Shown here: in pieces, positions 13,370-23,954 of the stretch
How the letters are laid out: every line of letters starts with the position of its first letter
Position numbering within the stretch: the stretch's first letter is position 1
Translations under genes and position numbers: made by a program
NCBI GenBank assembly: GCA_029891385.1
Contig: CM057228.1
Span: forward strand, 24,890,809-24,954,808
From: Erythroxylum novogranatense
Taxonomy: Eukaryota; Streptophyta; Magnoliopsida; Malpighiales; Erythroxylaceae
DNA: 64,000 nucleotides
Direction: 5' to 3'
The notes under the pieces: model-generated
Database searches by the model: none
Seen by the model: only the letters and a program-made list of their open reading frames with translations
What the model was told of the DNA's origin: nothing

Positions 13370-14830
13370 TAAAGAAGAGATAAGTGATTTTTTTAATGAA
13401 ATTAAGAGATAGAAAGAAACTGCAGCGCAAATCAAATTGGAAAAGGAAGATAAAAGGATAAAAATGGCCGCAACTAACTTGAAGCAACTTTCAAAACCAA
13501 ACTTAGAAGATCAACCTTTATGCATTATCTTCCCAGTCTTAGAAAGACCCTTGAAGCTGAATTCAGGTTTTTTAAACTTATTGCCCAAATTCTAAGAACG
13601 TGCAAGTGAGGATCCTCGTAGACATTTAAAAGAATTTTTGGTTGTTTGTTCTGTTATGAATCCTGTAGGAATTGATGAAGAACAAGTGAAATTACATGCT
13701 TTTCCATTTTCATTGCATGATTTTGCTAAAGATTGCTTATATTATTTACCTCCTATTATATAAATACATGGGCGAAATTTCATAGATTTTTTCTTGAAAA
13801 TATTTTTTTGCTAGTAAAACAAGATCTATTAGGAAAGAAATAAGTTTGAATTAGATAAAAAATGAATGAGTTACTATATGAATATTGGGAAAGATTTAAG
13901 AGACTGTGTGCTAGTTGCCCCAATCATCATATCAGTGACCAATTATTAATACAATATTTCTATGAGAAACTTTTACCATATGATAGGAGTATGATAGATG
14001 CTGCTAATGATGGGGCATTAGTTGATAAAACTCTTGCATAAGCTAGACAATTAATCTCTAACATGAATAAAAATTCACAATAATTTGGAACTGAAAATGA
14101 TATTAATCAAGTTAGGAAAGTTAACGAAATAGATGTGCATGCCATTCAGGATCTACTAAAGGAAATTCTCAACAAGTAGCTCATCTGACTACTTTGGCGT
14201 TGAAATTTGTAGCTGGTGGCATTAGCTAAGCTTGTGCTTATGGAATTTGCACTAATTTTTCTCACACTACTAATGTATGTCCTTCTTTTTAGATTCAAGA
14301 TTTGAATATTACGGGTAGTTATCTAGGATAAACATAGAAGAAATATGACCTTTTTTCAAACACATAGAATGAGGGCTGGAAAGATCATCCAACCTTTAGA
14401 TATGGACTTAGGACAAACCCACTTAATTTTGTCATTAATCAAAACAATCCAAGGTCTTCTTTTATACCTAACCTACCTTAAAACCAAACCGCTGGTCAAT
14501 CTTTATAAGATATAGTGAAACAAGTAGCTAACTAAATTGGGCAAGTACACACACAAGGGATAGAATATCAAAAGAAGACATATGCATATCTACAACACTT
14601 AGAGACCCAAATAAGACAAATTTGCACCAGTCTAAGTAATGTAAAAACCTTATTATCATAAAAATTACCTGCTTTACCAATCCCAAGTAAGAAAATGCTA
14701 ACGAAATATTACTGAAGTAATGATGTTTGAAGAAATTTTGTTTAAGGAAACTTGACAGTGGAGTAGGATGTCGAGTCGATGACATAAACCAAAGATGTTG
14801 CTTGTGAGGCAACCCAAGATTTTAAAAAAT
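13370..14830 (+). pseudogene. Athila-type Ty3-gypsy gag relic
   Basis: Several frames together give the retrotransposon gag of the Athila lineage. Seen are EDPRRHLKEFLVVCSVMNP near 13610-13665, LHAFPFSLHDFAKDCLYYLPP near 13692-13757 and FKRLCASCPNHHISDQLLIQYF near 13890-13960, followed by MIDAANDGALVDKT. A knuckle-like C..C....H....C segment lies near 14230-14285. In-frame stops and shifts break it throughout. No protease, reverse transcriptase or integrase follows, so this copy is a gag-only remnant. Confidence 0.8.
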
Positions 14831-15310
14831 CAAATATAAATTTCTTTCTCTTTAACTCAAATTTTTAATATAGCTATTTATTTTTCTAAAAAATCAGTCA
14901 AGCCAAAGTATTTATACTATTTAATCTATTTTTTACTTTGATATTCCTTTTTTCTGCATTTAGTTATTACATTAAGGGGGAATATAAAGACATTACCTGG
15001 TTGTTTTTTATGAAAATTAAAAATTCAAGAATAAGGAAAAAATGTTTTCTGGGAAATTGGATTACTTACTTAGGTTAGCTGGTTTTGACATTATCTTGTT
15101 TTATATTCACACATTTAGTTTTATTACCATAATAAAGGAATAACAAATTTTAACATGATAGTTAATGGATTTGCAAGTTGCATAGGTTATTTTTTCAACA
15201 TAACAAGTTTAAAAACTCTTTTGTTCAATTTTAGGTTCACATTTAAGAGAATTAACCTTGTTTGATAAATTTAGTTTATAAGCAATTGGAAGTCTATTTA
15301 ATTCTACATA
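14831..15310. other. Athila-like internal region, left of the nested insertion
   Basis: Non-coding AT-rich DNA lying where pol would be expected in a complete Athila element. No pol domain can be read. The last 5 bases (ACATA) are the left TSD copy of the insertion at 15311. Confidence 0.5.
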
Positions 15311-15400
15311 TGCTGGACCTCGCTTTCAAAGCCCAGCATTCAGAGTCATTGACTGAAACAGTACTATTTCCCTCAACCATTCTAAACCTATTTTGGGACA

Positions 15401-16040
15401 TTTGTCATAACTTTTGTTATAAATATCGGATTAAGGTGTTCTTTATATGGTTTGAAAGACAACTTCAAGATCTACAATTTTCATGAAGACCTTTAAGACA
15501 AATTCTATTGTCTATAGGGTTAAAAGTGGACCAGACAATAGGCTTAGATGAAACTAGACGAATTGGAAAAAGTGTCATAACTTTCCTTAGAGATATCAGA
15601 TTAAGGTGTTATTTGGATGGTTTGAAAGACGACTTGAAGATCTACAACTTTCATAAGACCTTGAAGATAAATTATATCGTATGTAGGGTCAAAAGTGGAT
15701 CAGATGAAACTAGACAAAGGGTCAGATGAATTGGGAAAAGTATCATAACTTTCCCTAGAGATATTGGATTAAGGTTTTCTTTAGATGGTTTGAAAGAGGA
15801 CTTCAAGATATACAACTTTCATGAAGACTTAGAAGACAAATTCTATCATCTCCAGGGTCACAAGTGGACCAAACGATAGGGTCCAATAAAACCAGATGAA
15901 GGGTCAGATGAATTGGAAAAAGTGTCATAACTTTCCCTAGAGATATTAGATTAAGGTGTTCTTTAGATGGTTTGAAAGAGGACTTTAATATCTACAACTT
16001 TCATGAAGATCTAGAAGGTGGATTGTAATGTTTAGAGAGT
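15401..16040. repeat. Four ~170-180 bp tandem units
   Basis: Units start near 15401, 15571, 15739 and 15921. Each contains TCATAACTTT, GATTAAGG, TGGTTTGAAAGA and CTACAA(T/C)TTTCAT in the same order. They lie near the left end of the 2.9 kb element and account for the apparent open frames there. Confidence 0.8.
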
Positions 16041-16071
16041 CAAATTTGGACCAGAATATATTCTGATCAAT

Positions 16072-16351
16072 ATAAGACGAAGCAGAAGGTCAACTTAAGA
16101 CGAAGTAGAGTCAATTTAAGACGAAGCAGAAGGTCAACCTAAGATGAAGCAGAGTCAATTTAAGACGAAATAGAAGGTCAACGTAAGACGAAGCAGATGG
16201 TCAACGTAAGACGAAGCAGAAGGTCAACCTAAGACGAAGCAGAGTCAACTTAAGATGAAGCAGATGGTCAACCTAAGATGAAGTAGATGGTCAACTTAAG
16301 ACGAAGCAGAAGGTCAACCTAAGACGAAGCAGAGTCAACTTTAGACGAAAC
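16072..16351. repeat. Minisatellite of ~20-24 bp units
   Basis: More than ten imperfect copies of AAGACGAAGCAGAAGGTCAAC occur, alternating with a shorter form lacking AAGG (AAGCAGAGTCAAC). It sits inside the 2.9 kb element and is non-coding. Confidence 0.85.
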
Positions 16352-18177
16352 ATAATACACTCCTGAGCATCTCCCCTCATAAAGATCATAACTTTCGACT
16401 TCGATGTCCAAAAATTTCATACTATATATCGTTGGAAAGCTAGAAAAATAAGCTACAACTTTCCAGAAGACAACTTTAACTAATTTTTTCACAATTAGTC
16501 CAGATTTTTCCCTAAAATCGCCACACAATTTCTACACATAGGAAAGCCTTGGATTTTAAAATGTACAACTACAAAAGAAACATGCACATACACCTGTGGA
16601 ACTTTTCAGTTCTAAATTCATTTGCCAAATCAAAAAGATTCCATACATAGCTTTAATTACATAATTAACATTATAATTAAAAACTTTACACATAATTCAA
16701 CATACATAGGATGCTCAATGTTTAACATGCTTATAAAGCTATCCAAAAGTGATCGAACTAACTTAGTTACATAAGTTTCTAATATCTTGGAGTTGCCGAA
16801 GCCTTGCAAAGATTGCTAACCTTCTTGTTGTGCACCTGAGGAGAGAATAGTGGGGTAAGCTACACAGCTCAGCGACTAACATATTTATAGTCATTAGCAA
16901 TTGACCACAAATTCAAGCATATGTGTGTGTATATATATATATATATATGCGTATATTCAATAATTCTAGCACTCTTCAATTAAATTTAAGACTCATAGAA
17001 CATAACATTCAAATGCACCATACATGACAAATTAAAGATGCAATGCACAACAAATAGCTCGAGGGTTTTATGGAAATAGAATGGAGAAACCGAAGTTTAC
17101 CCCATAAACATAATGAGTCCAATTTCGAAGCTCATATGCCACAAGCGGACAACCAGGAGAAGGCTCTTGTCAACGTGCACGTGACGAACATAATGATTCC
17201 ACTTTCACTCAAACAAAAACACATAATCATTTTCTCATATTGCTCATACTTTTATGTTTTGTTTTCTTTTCATTTAATACAAAATGTCATGACCTCTTCT
17301 GAGGTATAACATAGTCATATTTCATCATGCATTTTCAACATTTACAAACAAGTTAATTTCAAATAAATCAATTTCAACATACACACATAAGTAAGAATTT
17401 GCCCAATTACACTATAATCATAAATATGTTACCTACCTATAGCTTGTAAAAATCTAAGTCAAGCTTGCCTTTTCTCTTACTCTTGGGTTCCTAAAACAAC
17501 CAAGGTTCCATTCAAAACAACATTCCAATAAAATTTATAAACTTCAAAAAATTACAAATTTCAACAAATATAAATTAAACTCAAATCTAACCTACCTATA
17601 GTCCATCTAGGTTAGAAAAACTAAGACCTAGTTTAGAAACCCTAAAATCAATTGGGTTCTCCTAATCTATCTTCTTCCAACAAACCTTTCATTCTCTACA
17701 CAAACCCCTTTTCTTTTTTTTCTAACTCCTTCATCCTTAACACAACTCATTCCTTTAATAAAGCAAGAAGAAAAGATGGTTAACATATCTTAACAAACTT
17801 AATTTCTCTTCTTTTCTTCTTTCACCGAAACCTATTTTCTTCTCTCCTATTTTTGTTTTTCACTCTCCTCTCTCTTCAATTAACGTTTTTCTCCTCTTAA
17901 CAAACAAAACAACATATTCTGTTTCCATTTCTACCCTTAATGAGCCCAAAAAGTCCATCTTACCCTTCCTTATATGCTTATGTTCTTTTATGCTTAAGTA
18001 ATCTCCCAAAAATGTCCTTGAACATCCTTATTACATTAACACTTTAATTCCACTTAGCCATTCAACAAATCCTACTAACCTTGACATAATTATAACTCCA
18101 AAAATTTAGTCTATCTAAACCTCAAAACTATTTTAAATCATGCTTATTTAAAGAAAAAAAAATTCCGTGGTCTAACA

Positions 18178-18808
18178 ACATACATGGCCTTAAGGTCAAA
18201 ACGTTTAATCAAATTTAACAATGTCTAGTATCCTTGGTGATTGTCATTTACTTTTGATTACTGGACAAATACTTGACGTGACCTTGAAAATTTAATTTCT
18301 TATGAAAATATTATTGTTAATAATCAAGTGCCCCTTTGAGACCAAAAAATGGTTATTAGGGAAACACTTACAAACAAGGGACCAAGTACTCCTTTAAGAT
18401 CATAAGTAAAGTGAGAAGATGAACCAAATACAAAGGAGTACTTGGTCCCTTATATATATATATATATATATAAACATATTAATTCAAGTCAAACGAAGAT
18501 GCTTTCTACGTACAGTTAATATACCGACGTTGCTTATAAACTAACTTTAATCAGATGAGGTGTGCAAGTCTCTAAAGTTTTAGGTTAAAGTTGAAATTTT
18601 GAAGATGTTTTAAAAGATGTTATATTAATGATTAAACCAATTGCGAATATGCTAAGACATTATGACTTTTTAAAATAAAATTTCTAATTTATTGTTCAAT
18701 TTTCTTAATCTAATTTCTTCTATGAGAGGTATGGTAGTAAACTATATTCATCTTTTGTATATAGTGTTGTTTTAATTAAGAATGACAAAAGCTAAGTGTG
18801 AGGGAATT
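18178..18808. other. Athila-like internal region, right of the nested insertion, with PPT
   Basis: Non-coding. It ends with the purine-rich run TAAGTGTGAGGGAATT directly before the LTR start at 18809, a plausible polypurine tract. It also contains the perfect inverted repeat described separately. Confidence 0.55.
18376..18451. repeat. Perfect 20 bp inverted repeat (hairpin)
   Basis: AAGGGACCAAGTACTCCTTT at 18376-18395 is exactly matched in reverse complement at 18432-18451, with a 36 nt spacer. An (AT)n run follows. It could fold into a stable stem. No known function can be assigned. Confidence 0.85.
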
Positions 18809-21557
18809 TGATAAGTAGATATTATAGTATATTTTAAAACCCTATTTTATATTATTTACATAACACATTTGGGTTAAATTATTTTATTTTCTTACTAATT
18901 ATTTAAGTTATTTAATTTTATATTTTATTTCTAAAAAGGGTTTAGATTGTTCTAAATTTTTTCTTGTAGACTTGGTGGACTTAAAGAAATGAATCTAAAA
19001 GAAAATCTGGCCCAAAATGAAATTCATCTTAGAAGAAAACCTACAATTAAGCAGTTGACCACCAGAAAAAAGGCTAGTGACAATAAAAAAGATCCAACCT
19101 ATAATCAAGCAAACAACCCATCAACAGAAATAACAAACAACCACTGAAACACAAAACAAAACCAAAAACATACATCAAAGCAAAACACAAATGTAGAGTC
19201 TAAAGAAAACAAGAGGAAACGCAACAGACAGAACAATAACAAAGCGACATATAGCAACTAATAGAGAATAGAATGAAATGCACTAGCAGCAGAAAAATAC
19301 CATTAAAAATGCAACGTAAATGACAAAAGCAAAACGTAGCATCCATACCCAAAATAAGCAAATAAGAAGTAGAAAAAAGAAAGGAGCATCAGGGGAAGAA
19401 GGACAGTCACCCACTCGATATCTCCATCTTAAAAGCCCATTTCCAAATCCATTTGAAATGGAGAAGATAAGAGGAAATCACCAAGAGAAGTGAAAGTCTA
19501 TCGCAGATCCAACTACATGTGGTGTTTGGGGATTGTTTCTAAGGCTATAAAAATGACAGAGTAGTGGAGGAAAAAAAAGGAGAAAGCATTCACATGAAGA
19601 AGAGAGTTCTTGAGAAGCTCTGGCTTCCAAGGTTAGTTGAAGCAAGGAATTATTCCAGGGAGTGTTGGGGGTGAAAGGGAACCAAATCCCACCTATTTTG
19701 AGCTAGTTAAAGGTTGGTGGAGGAATTTTTCAGGCCTTGAAAGGCCTGGTTCGAGGTTTAAAAGTGGAGCATGTTAATGAGTTTTTCTAAACCCTTATTC
19801 CCCTTATTTATGATTTTCCATGCTTTAGTTATGATTAGTTATTAAATTCTAGTTTAAACATATAGTTTTGAGTATTTGGGATATCATTTTTTGGATTAAG
19901 TAAATTGATTACTGAGTGGATTTAACATTTATGCAATTTTTAGAATTTCGAAATTCATTGGACAAATTTCGATTGTTGTGTTTCCTTGTACTTAACATGT
20001 TTTTGATGCTTGAATTAAGCTGGTTCAATTCTAAAGAGTAAGAAGGGATAGGTAGGAACCAATTAGTTGGTTCTCTACATTCAACCTGTTAAATGTCTCT
20101 GATTATCTCGGATATATCGAAGTTGCATGACTAGACTAAAATTTGAAACATGTTTGTTCATTTGTAAATATTAGGTTAGATTTAAGTTTTATTTATTTAA
20201 TCTCTATAGGCTCGATTTGAATTGTAGCCCCGTTCTTTTTATATACATATTGGTTTAGCTAAATTTATAGGTTTCATATTATTGTTTTGGTTTCAAATTT
20301 CTTCTAATTTTAGCTCATTGATAAGGTTAAACTTATACATAAGGATGATTAGGTGAATATGGACAACTTAACTAAATTTCTTTTGAATCATGATTACAAG
20401 TATATATTTATCATAGTCAAAATGGGATTATTAATCCTATGTTATGAATTGGAGTTATGCTTTTAATATTCAATTGGATGTTCTTTTCTATAAGTCTTAT
20501 AGTTGATTCAAGTGAAACATGTAAATTTAACTTGGATTACTTTTATTGAGGTTTAAAAGTGAACATAATGATTGATTCGTAATAAAATGAAGAATGATCA
20601 AGTTTATGTTGATTTTATACATTGTTAGATATCTTTCATCAAAGTTGTCCAAGTTTTATTTTTCCTTTAAATGTGCTTTATTATGTATGTTTAATTTCTT
20701 CTCAACTTGAAAAATATCATAGCTTAATGTATTATACTCAAAAGAACTATACAATGGATATTTCATACGAAAATGTTCATTAATGTGGTTATAGTATATC
20801 TGGAAATTTTTTTAATGGTTCTTTAGTTCATAGAAAAGTTGTTTCATTAGTTGAATTATTTAAAGATATGTGTCTTGATCGAATTATATGTGTAATTGGC
20901 AATTTAAGACTGTTTTGAAAGTATTGAAAGATGAAACAAGGCTATCCAACTAAAAAATTGTTTCAAAAACTCCAGATTTGTGAAAGTAATATATTGTTCT
21001 TTTTTTGGATCATTTAGAGTCATAAAACCATTTGAAACATGCTTTCATGGAAGATAGGTGATATTAGAAAGAAATTGATTTTTATTAATGAAGTATGATT
21101 ATAAGTTTTCTAAGATGAAAATTTCGTATTTATATAACTAAGTATCATTGCTAAAATTCCAACATTATATATTTTGAATAATTACTACTTTTGGACAAAG
21201 AAAGTGATTTTCCAACTTTTGAATGTTGGTTGTATAATTTGAAGAATGTATAGCAAGTTTATTTTCTTAAGTTTTCATATTGTATCTTGTTTATGTGGGT
21301 TAAAGAGGATATGATGTGTTTATATTTTATTTTGGAATTCTTTTCAGTATAAGCGAAATTATTATGATGTAATTGTCTCTTTTAAAAATAGATTGATTTA
21401 TTGGAACATTTTAAGTAAAAGTATTATAGTTAATAAACTAAATTAGTAAATTAACTTTTCTTGTGGGATTGACTTTTATTTGCTTGATACTAAATTAATT
21501 AATAAATTTGACATTAAAATAAGGATTTATTTTGTATATGCCCAAAGACACGTATCA
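18809..21557 (+). repeat. 3' LTR of Athila-like element
   Basis: This 2749 bp copy matches 10553-13280. It keeps the canonical TG start (TGATAAGTAG) and CA end (GTATCA) and is followed by GTAAT, against GTAAC before the first LTR. The divergence between the two LTRs is clearly visible, so the insertion is old. Confidence 0.8.
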
Positions 21558-21562
21558 GTAAT

Positions 21563-22310
21563 TTTGACTTTGCAAATTCTTTTAAAAAACAAAATAGTAT
21601 TATCAGATTGGGTAATAGTATAGTGTGTTGTCAAAGATAGTAGTTTAATAAAAACCAAAACATGATAGAGTTGCTAGAACATTATATGCCTAGTATGTTC
21701 CTAAACTTCGAAAAAATATGCTTTTTATGAGTACTTTTGATAAACAAAGGTATAAGTATTATGGTAGTGATGATCGGTGATTGTATTTCAATCTTTAGGA
21801 AAGAAGGATAGTACTGCATTATAACACATATAGATGAGTCATCTTGGTGATCAAGAAATGAAACTTCATAAAGGGTGCTTATTGAATAACGACAGATATG
21901 AAAAGATAGTCTTCTGTAAGTTTCATGCTCTTAATAAAAATTTAGGGCAACCTTCAAGGATATAATGTTTATGGAGAGACATATGTTAAGACAAACATAT
22001 AAAACGATTGTTTCATGATCAATGGTGAACAATATTAGTTCAAAGGTGATATGAGAACAATCTGGAACAATGCTAACGGGAAAAAAAAAATCTAATTCAT
22101 TATATATATAGAAATGTCAGGAAGAAAGCATCAATACATTATAACTAGAGATAAAATAAGAAAAACTATTAGAAAATCAATGAGAAACAGTTGGGAAGAC
22201 TAAATCACGCATGCTTTAACCATTAGTGATGAGGATGGAACTATCTTTTAAGGAAATAAGGAAAGTCATGAGAAAGATGAATGAATGGAGGCTAGAGTGA
22301 ATTATATAAG
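21563..22310 (+). pseudogene. Ty1-copia relic, piece 3 (gag-pre-integrase to RT linker)
   Basis: This continues the copia element after the Athila-like insertion. VPKLRKN..FMSTFDKQ near 21700-21750 and HLGDQEMKLHKGCLLNN near 21840-21895 correspond to the region before the integrase zinc finger. THALTISDEDGT near 22210-22245, followed by a K-E-S-H-E-K-D-E..MEA segment, corresponds to the linker just before reverse transcriptase. Most of the integrase is deleted and stop codons are frequent. The relic fades at about 22310. Confidence 0.7.
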
Positions 22311-22420
22311 GTGTCACAGATTAGGGTTGGAGTATCTGCGATCTCCACCCCCTTAAGGCTCCTTGAATGAGCTTAGAAACAAATGACCAAGCAATTAGGT
22401 TTCTGCCTAGCCATTGTAGC

Positions 22421-22671
22421 TGTTGTTGTTTTTTTTATGTATAGAAGAGATATATGGAGAAGGTTCTCATTTATTTCATATTAGCTTTGAGTTTAAATAG
22501 CTGAAAAAGCTAATAAGAATTTAGAAAAATAAGCTATTCTAATCATGATCCCTAAAAATCACATAACAGATAACAATCCCTTTATAATAGGATTACATAT
22601 TAACTTCGACTTTTATTTAAAATGAAAAACATAACAATCACATGCATAAATTTAAAGCAAACATTCTAACA
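22421..22671 (-). repeat. 3' LTR of TR-GAG element
   Basis: 251 bp. In element orientation it starts TGTTAGAATG. It is nearly identical to 23702-23949, apart from a short T-run expansion at its outer edge and scattered substitutions. Confidence 0.9.
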
Positions 22672-22682
22672 CTCCTCCTTGC
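22672..22682 (-). other. Polypurine tract of TR-GAG element
   Basis: On the minus strand the bases directly before the 3' LTR read GCAAGGAGGAG, the expected priming site for plus-strand DNA synthesis. Confidence 0.8.
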
Positions 22683-22706
22683 TTTAAAGTTTGCAAAGCT
22701 TTAATA

Positions 22707-23588
22707 TTAAAATAATTCATCCTCCTCAAGTTGACCGTTTATAGCTTGATTGGCTTTTTTCACATTTTGTTGCGCGTTACATATCCTTTCAACATGTCCT
22801 AATTGACCACACTTGTTGCATCTTACATCTGGCCTCCACCAACACTTGTGTTCTAGATGATTTGTTTTCTTGCAATACGAATATGGTGGAAAACTTTGAG
22901 CATTGTTGTTATTAATCCTCTTTTTGTTGTATGATTTTACTGGAAAAGCGCCTTCCACAATTCCTTCTTGCCTCATGAGTCTCCTTTGTTCTTGTGCCTG
23001 TAATGCACTTAACAATTCTGCCAAACTGATTTTTGCCAAATCCTTTGAGTTTTCGAGTGATGAAATTGTAGCCTCAAATCTTTCTGGGATGGTTACTAAA
23101 TTTTTTTGAACTATTCTAGAATCATCAAAATTAGAACCAAGAAATCTTATGTTATTGGCAATGGCAATGAGCCTGTCAGAGTAATATTTGATCGTTTCTG
23201 ACTCCTTCATTTTTTGTATCTCAAATTTTCTAATCAAGTTGAGCATTTGCATTCCTTTGATTCTTTCATTCCCCGCATATTCTTCTTTTAAGAAATCCCA
23301 AATTTCTTTACTCGTCTTGAGCGTCATAATTCTGGAAAAAATTGTTGGTGTGACTCCTGAAAACAAGCAAGCTTTTGCTTTGGATTTTCTTTGTTTCTTT
23401 TCTTTGTGGATTTTGATTTGAGCCACTGTTGGATTTGTAGGCAACTCCGGAACGTTGTAGTCTTCATCTACAGCTTCCCACAAGTCATTCGCTTCAAGAA
23501 AGGCCTCCATTCGAACAGCCCAACTTAGATAATTTCTTCCATCAAACACTGGCAAAGTAATGGCAGTGAACGATGATTTTGAATCCAT
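22707..23588 (-). CDS. Intact copia-type gag polyprotein (TR-GAG)
   Basis: A 293-residue open frame with an N-terminal DUF4219-like segment (FDGRNYLSWAVRMEAFLE, residues about 15-32) and a UBN2-type capsid region up to about residue 205. A basic stretch follows, then a zinc-knuckle region. The second knuckle is canonical CX2CX4HX4C (C-N-K-C-G-Q-L-G-H-V-E-R-I-C, near residue 260). The first has lost its first cysteine, with Tyr in its place (Y-S-Y-C...H....C). In this family gag binds the RNA and builds the particle. The frame ends with an acidic tail (EEDEL) and does not continue into pol. The ATG lies about 100 bp downstream of the PBS. The frame has no stops despite visible LTR divergence. 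Confidence 0.92.
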   Translation of the reverse strand: MDSKSSFTAITLPVFDGRNYLSWAVRMEAFLEANDLWEAVDEDYNVPELPTNPTVAQIKIHKEKKQRKSKAKACLFSGVTPTIFSRIMTLKTSKEIWDFLKEEYAGNERIKGMQMLNLIRKFEIQKMKESETIKYYSDRLIAIANNIRFLGSNFDDSRIVQKNLVTIPERFEATISSLENSKDLAKISLAELLSALQAQEQRRLMRQEGIVEGAFPVKSYNKKRINNNNAQSFPPYSYCKKTNHLEHKCWWRPDVRCNKCGQLGHVERICNAQQNVKKANQAINGQLEEDELF

Positions 23589-23686
23589 TGTTGTGTGGTT
23601 TTGATTTGTGTTGTGGGAAAGCGTAGAATGAGTTATGGGTTACGGTTATAGGTTTGTAAGTTTAGAGGTCCCTTAAGATCAAGAGA

Positions 23687-23698
23687 GCTCTGATACCA
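23687..23698 (-). other. Primer-binding site (initiator Met tRNA type)
   Basis: On the minus strand it reads TGGTATCAGAGC, the standard plant copia PBS complementary to the 3' end of initiator methionine tRNA. It lies 3 bases after the 5' LTR. Confidence 0.92.
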
Positions 23699-23701
23699 AT
23701 T

Positions 23702-23949
23702 TGTTGGTTTATTAATGTATAGAAGAGATATATGGAGAAGGTTCTCATTTATTCCATATCAACTTTGAGTTTAAATAGCTGAAAAAGCTAACAAGAATTT
23801 AGAAAAATAAGCTATTATAATCATGATCCCTAAAAATCACATAACAGATAACAATCCCTTTATAATAGGATTACATATTGACTTGAACTTTTATTTAAAA
23901 TGAAAAACATTACAATCACATGCATAAATTTAAAGCAAACATTCTAACA
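23702..23949 (-). repeat. 5' LTR of TR-GAG element
   Basis: 248 bp, TGTTAG...CCAACA in element orientation. It is flanked on the outside by GTAGC and on the inside by the PBS. Confidence 0.9.
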
Positions 23950-23954
23950 GTAGC

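Larger units (their letters stand above)
15311..18177. mobile_element. 2.9 kb solo-LTR-like insertion, TSD ACATA
   Basis: It starts TGCTGGACCTCG and ends CGTGGTCTAACA (TG...CA). Perfect 5 bp direct repeats ACATA flank it at 15306-15310 and 18178-18182. It holds no coding domain, PBS or second LTR. Its ends and several internal words resemble the 5577-10396 element: both have CTCATATGCCAC/CTCCTATGCCAC-type text followed by GTCAACGTGC-like text, and the TTTCATG subrepeats. It is therefore likely a shorter relative. It sits inside the internal region of the Athila-like element, so it is younger than that element. Confidence 0.75.
22421..23949 (-). mobile_element. Complete gag-only LTR retrotransposon (TR-GAG type)
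   Basis: Two LTRs (22421-22671 and 23702-23949) enclose a single gag gene on the minus strand. Perfect 5 bp target duplications GTAGC lie at 22416-22420 and 23950-23954. The element has a primer-binding site next to its 5' LTR (23687-23698) and a polypurine tract next to its 3' LTR (about 22672-22682). No pol domain exists in the 1.0 kb interior. This matches the plant TR-GAG class of non-autonomous elements, which must borrow reverse transcriptase and integrase from copia partners. The LTRs differ at roughly 5 percent of sites by eye. Confidence 0.92.

Noticed and set aside
15262..15729. Two 73-74 codon frames
   Set aside because: They lie across tandem units of the solo-LTR-like element and share its repeats.
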